Shown: piece after piece, positions 20,502 through 20,918 of the stretch
How the letters are laid out: the number at the start of each line of letters is the position of its first letter
Position numbering within the stretch: the stretch's first letter is position 1
Assembly: GCA_042577505.1 (NCBI GenBank)
Contig: JBHPEA010000025.1
Span: 1 to 20,918 of the forward strand
Direction: 5' to 3'
Source: JACQSR01 sp042577505
GTDB taxonomy: Archaea; Nanobdellota; Nanobdellia; Woesearchaeales; JACQSR01
Length of the DNA stretch: 20,918 nucleotides
Translations under genes and position numbers: made by a program
Notes under the pieces: generated by a model
Databases searched by the model: none
Seen by the model: only the letters and a program-made list of their open reading frames with translations
Told to the model about the DNA's origin: nothing

Positions 20502-20918
20502 TCTAACTTCCTCACTTCACCTTTAGTGGCATCAACTTCAACTAAATCTCCATTTTTCAACTTATTTGTTAGATTCTTTACACCCACTATACAAGGTTTC
20601 TTCATCTCCCGACTTATAACGGCAGCATGACTAGTTACTCCACCTTCCTCAGTAATTATTGCGATAGAATTTTTCATCAAAGGAACGAAATCAGGTCTTG
20701 TCATAAACGTAACCAACACTTCGTCATTAATTTTTGCACCGATTGGATTTAAAATAACTCTAACTTTACCCTTAACTTTTCCTGGACATGCACACATTCC
20801 TTTTATCTCTGCATCTCGATATTTTTCACCTTCAAGTAAATCTTTAATTTTTTTATATTGAGATCCAACATAAACCGTTATCCTACCATTATTAATCACA
20901 TATGCATAACCATTATTT
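20498..20918 (-). CDS. Third PEP-utilizer mobile-domain protein, 5' part outside the window
   Basis: The reading frame stays open to the window edge (upstream codons give 'NNGYAYVINNGRITVYVG'), so the GTG at 20899 is probably internal and the protein longer. The visible ~140 residues end in a mobile domain: 'GKVKGKVRVIL', 'DEVLVTFMTRPDF', 'TEEGGVTSHAAVISRE' with the acceptor His, then 'KKPCIVGVKNLT'. The stretch before it ('INNGRITVYVGSQYKKIK') resembles the linker before the mobile domain in PEP-synthase-like archaeal proteins. Its missing upstream part may hold another helical substrate domain or an ATP-grasp domain. It is the first visible gene of the five-gene operon. Confidence 0.8.
   Translation of the reverse strand, partial: NNGYAYVINNGRITVYVGSQYKKIKDLLEGEKYRDAEIKGMCACPGKVKGKVRVILNPIGAKINDEVLVTFMTRPDFVPLMKNSIAIITEEGGVTSHAAVISREMKKPCIVGVKNLTNKLKNGDLVEVDATKGEVRKLE

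Overview
The window looks like a low-GC archaeal chromosome segment, most likely from a DPANN lineage of the Woesearchaeota/Pacearchaeota kind; the lineage is inferred. The signs are an archaeal-type ribosomal protein uS15, an archaeal Ogg2-type 8-oxoguanine glycosylase, a tRNA-Ile without encoded CCA that carries an intron in its T-loop, an Lrp/AsnC regulator, and many start codons lying about 26 nt downstream of a TATA-like box (leaderless mRNAs), with GGTGA/GGAGG ribosome-binding sites elsewhere.

Layout. (1) 22-4740, + strand: a coiled-coil protein, a divergent phosphoglycerate-kinase-like protein, an Lrp-type regulator, and two overlapping genes for a membrane-anchored and an exported protein of unknown function. 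(2) 4783-9715, + strand: a tight operon dxs-dxr-ispDF-ispE, four consecutive genes (five enzyme activities) of the MEP/DXP isoprenoid pathway, which is normally bacterial or plastidial. ispG and ispH are not in the window. (3) 9707-11724: uS15 with a structured leader, small membrane proteins, a double zinc-ribbon protein and a Cys-rich lipoprotein. (4) 11816-13183: an accessory strip holding a 29-aa lipopeptide gene, a RelE-like toxin-antitoxin pair bracketed by direct and inverted repeats, and a second Cys-rich lipoprotein gene inside nested inverted repeats, ending at the intron-containing tRNA-Ile(GAU). (5) 13368-14575, + strand: Ogg2 and thymidylate kinase. (6) 15619-14578, - strand: a ribbon-helix-helix regulator with its own operator and a hydrolase-like protein with a long acidic N-terminus. 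(7) 20918-15762, - strand: a five-gene operon in which every junction overlaps by 4 nt. It has three proteins ending in a phosphohistidine 'PEP-utilizer' mobile domain (one cut by the window edge), a phosphotransacetylase-like protein, and a stand-alone PEP-synthase-type ATP-grasp subunit.

Working together. Region 2 would take pyruvate plus glyceraldehyde-3-phosphate to MEcPP, a bacterial solution to isoprenoid supply in an archaeon. Region 7 looks like a split dikinase system: one ATP-grasp subunit could charge histidines on several acceptor subunits, each with its own helical substrate domain, next to a phosphotransacetylase relative with altered active-site residues. I see no pyruvate-binding TIM barrel, so the substrate is unknown. 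Regions 2 and 7 are the strongest candidates for unusual biology.
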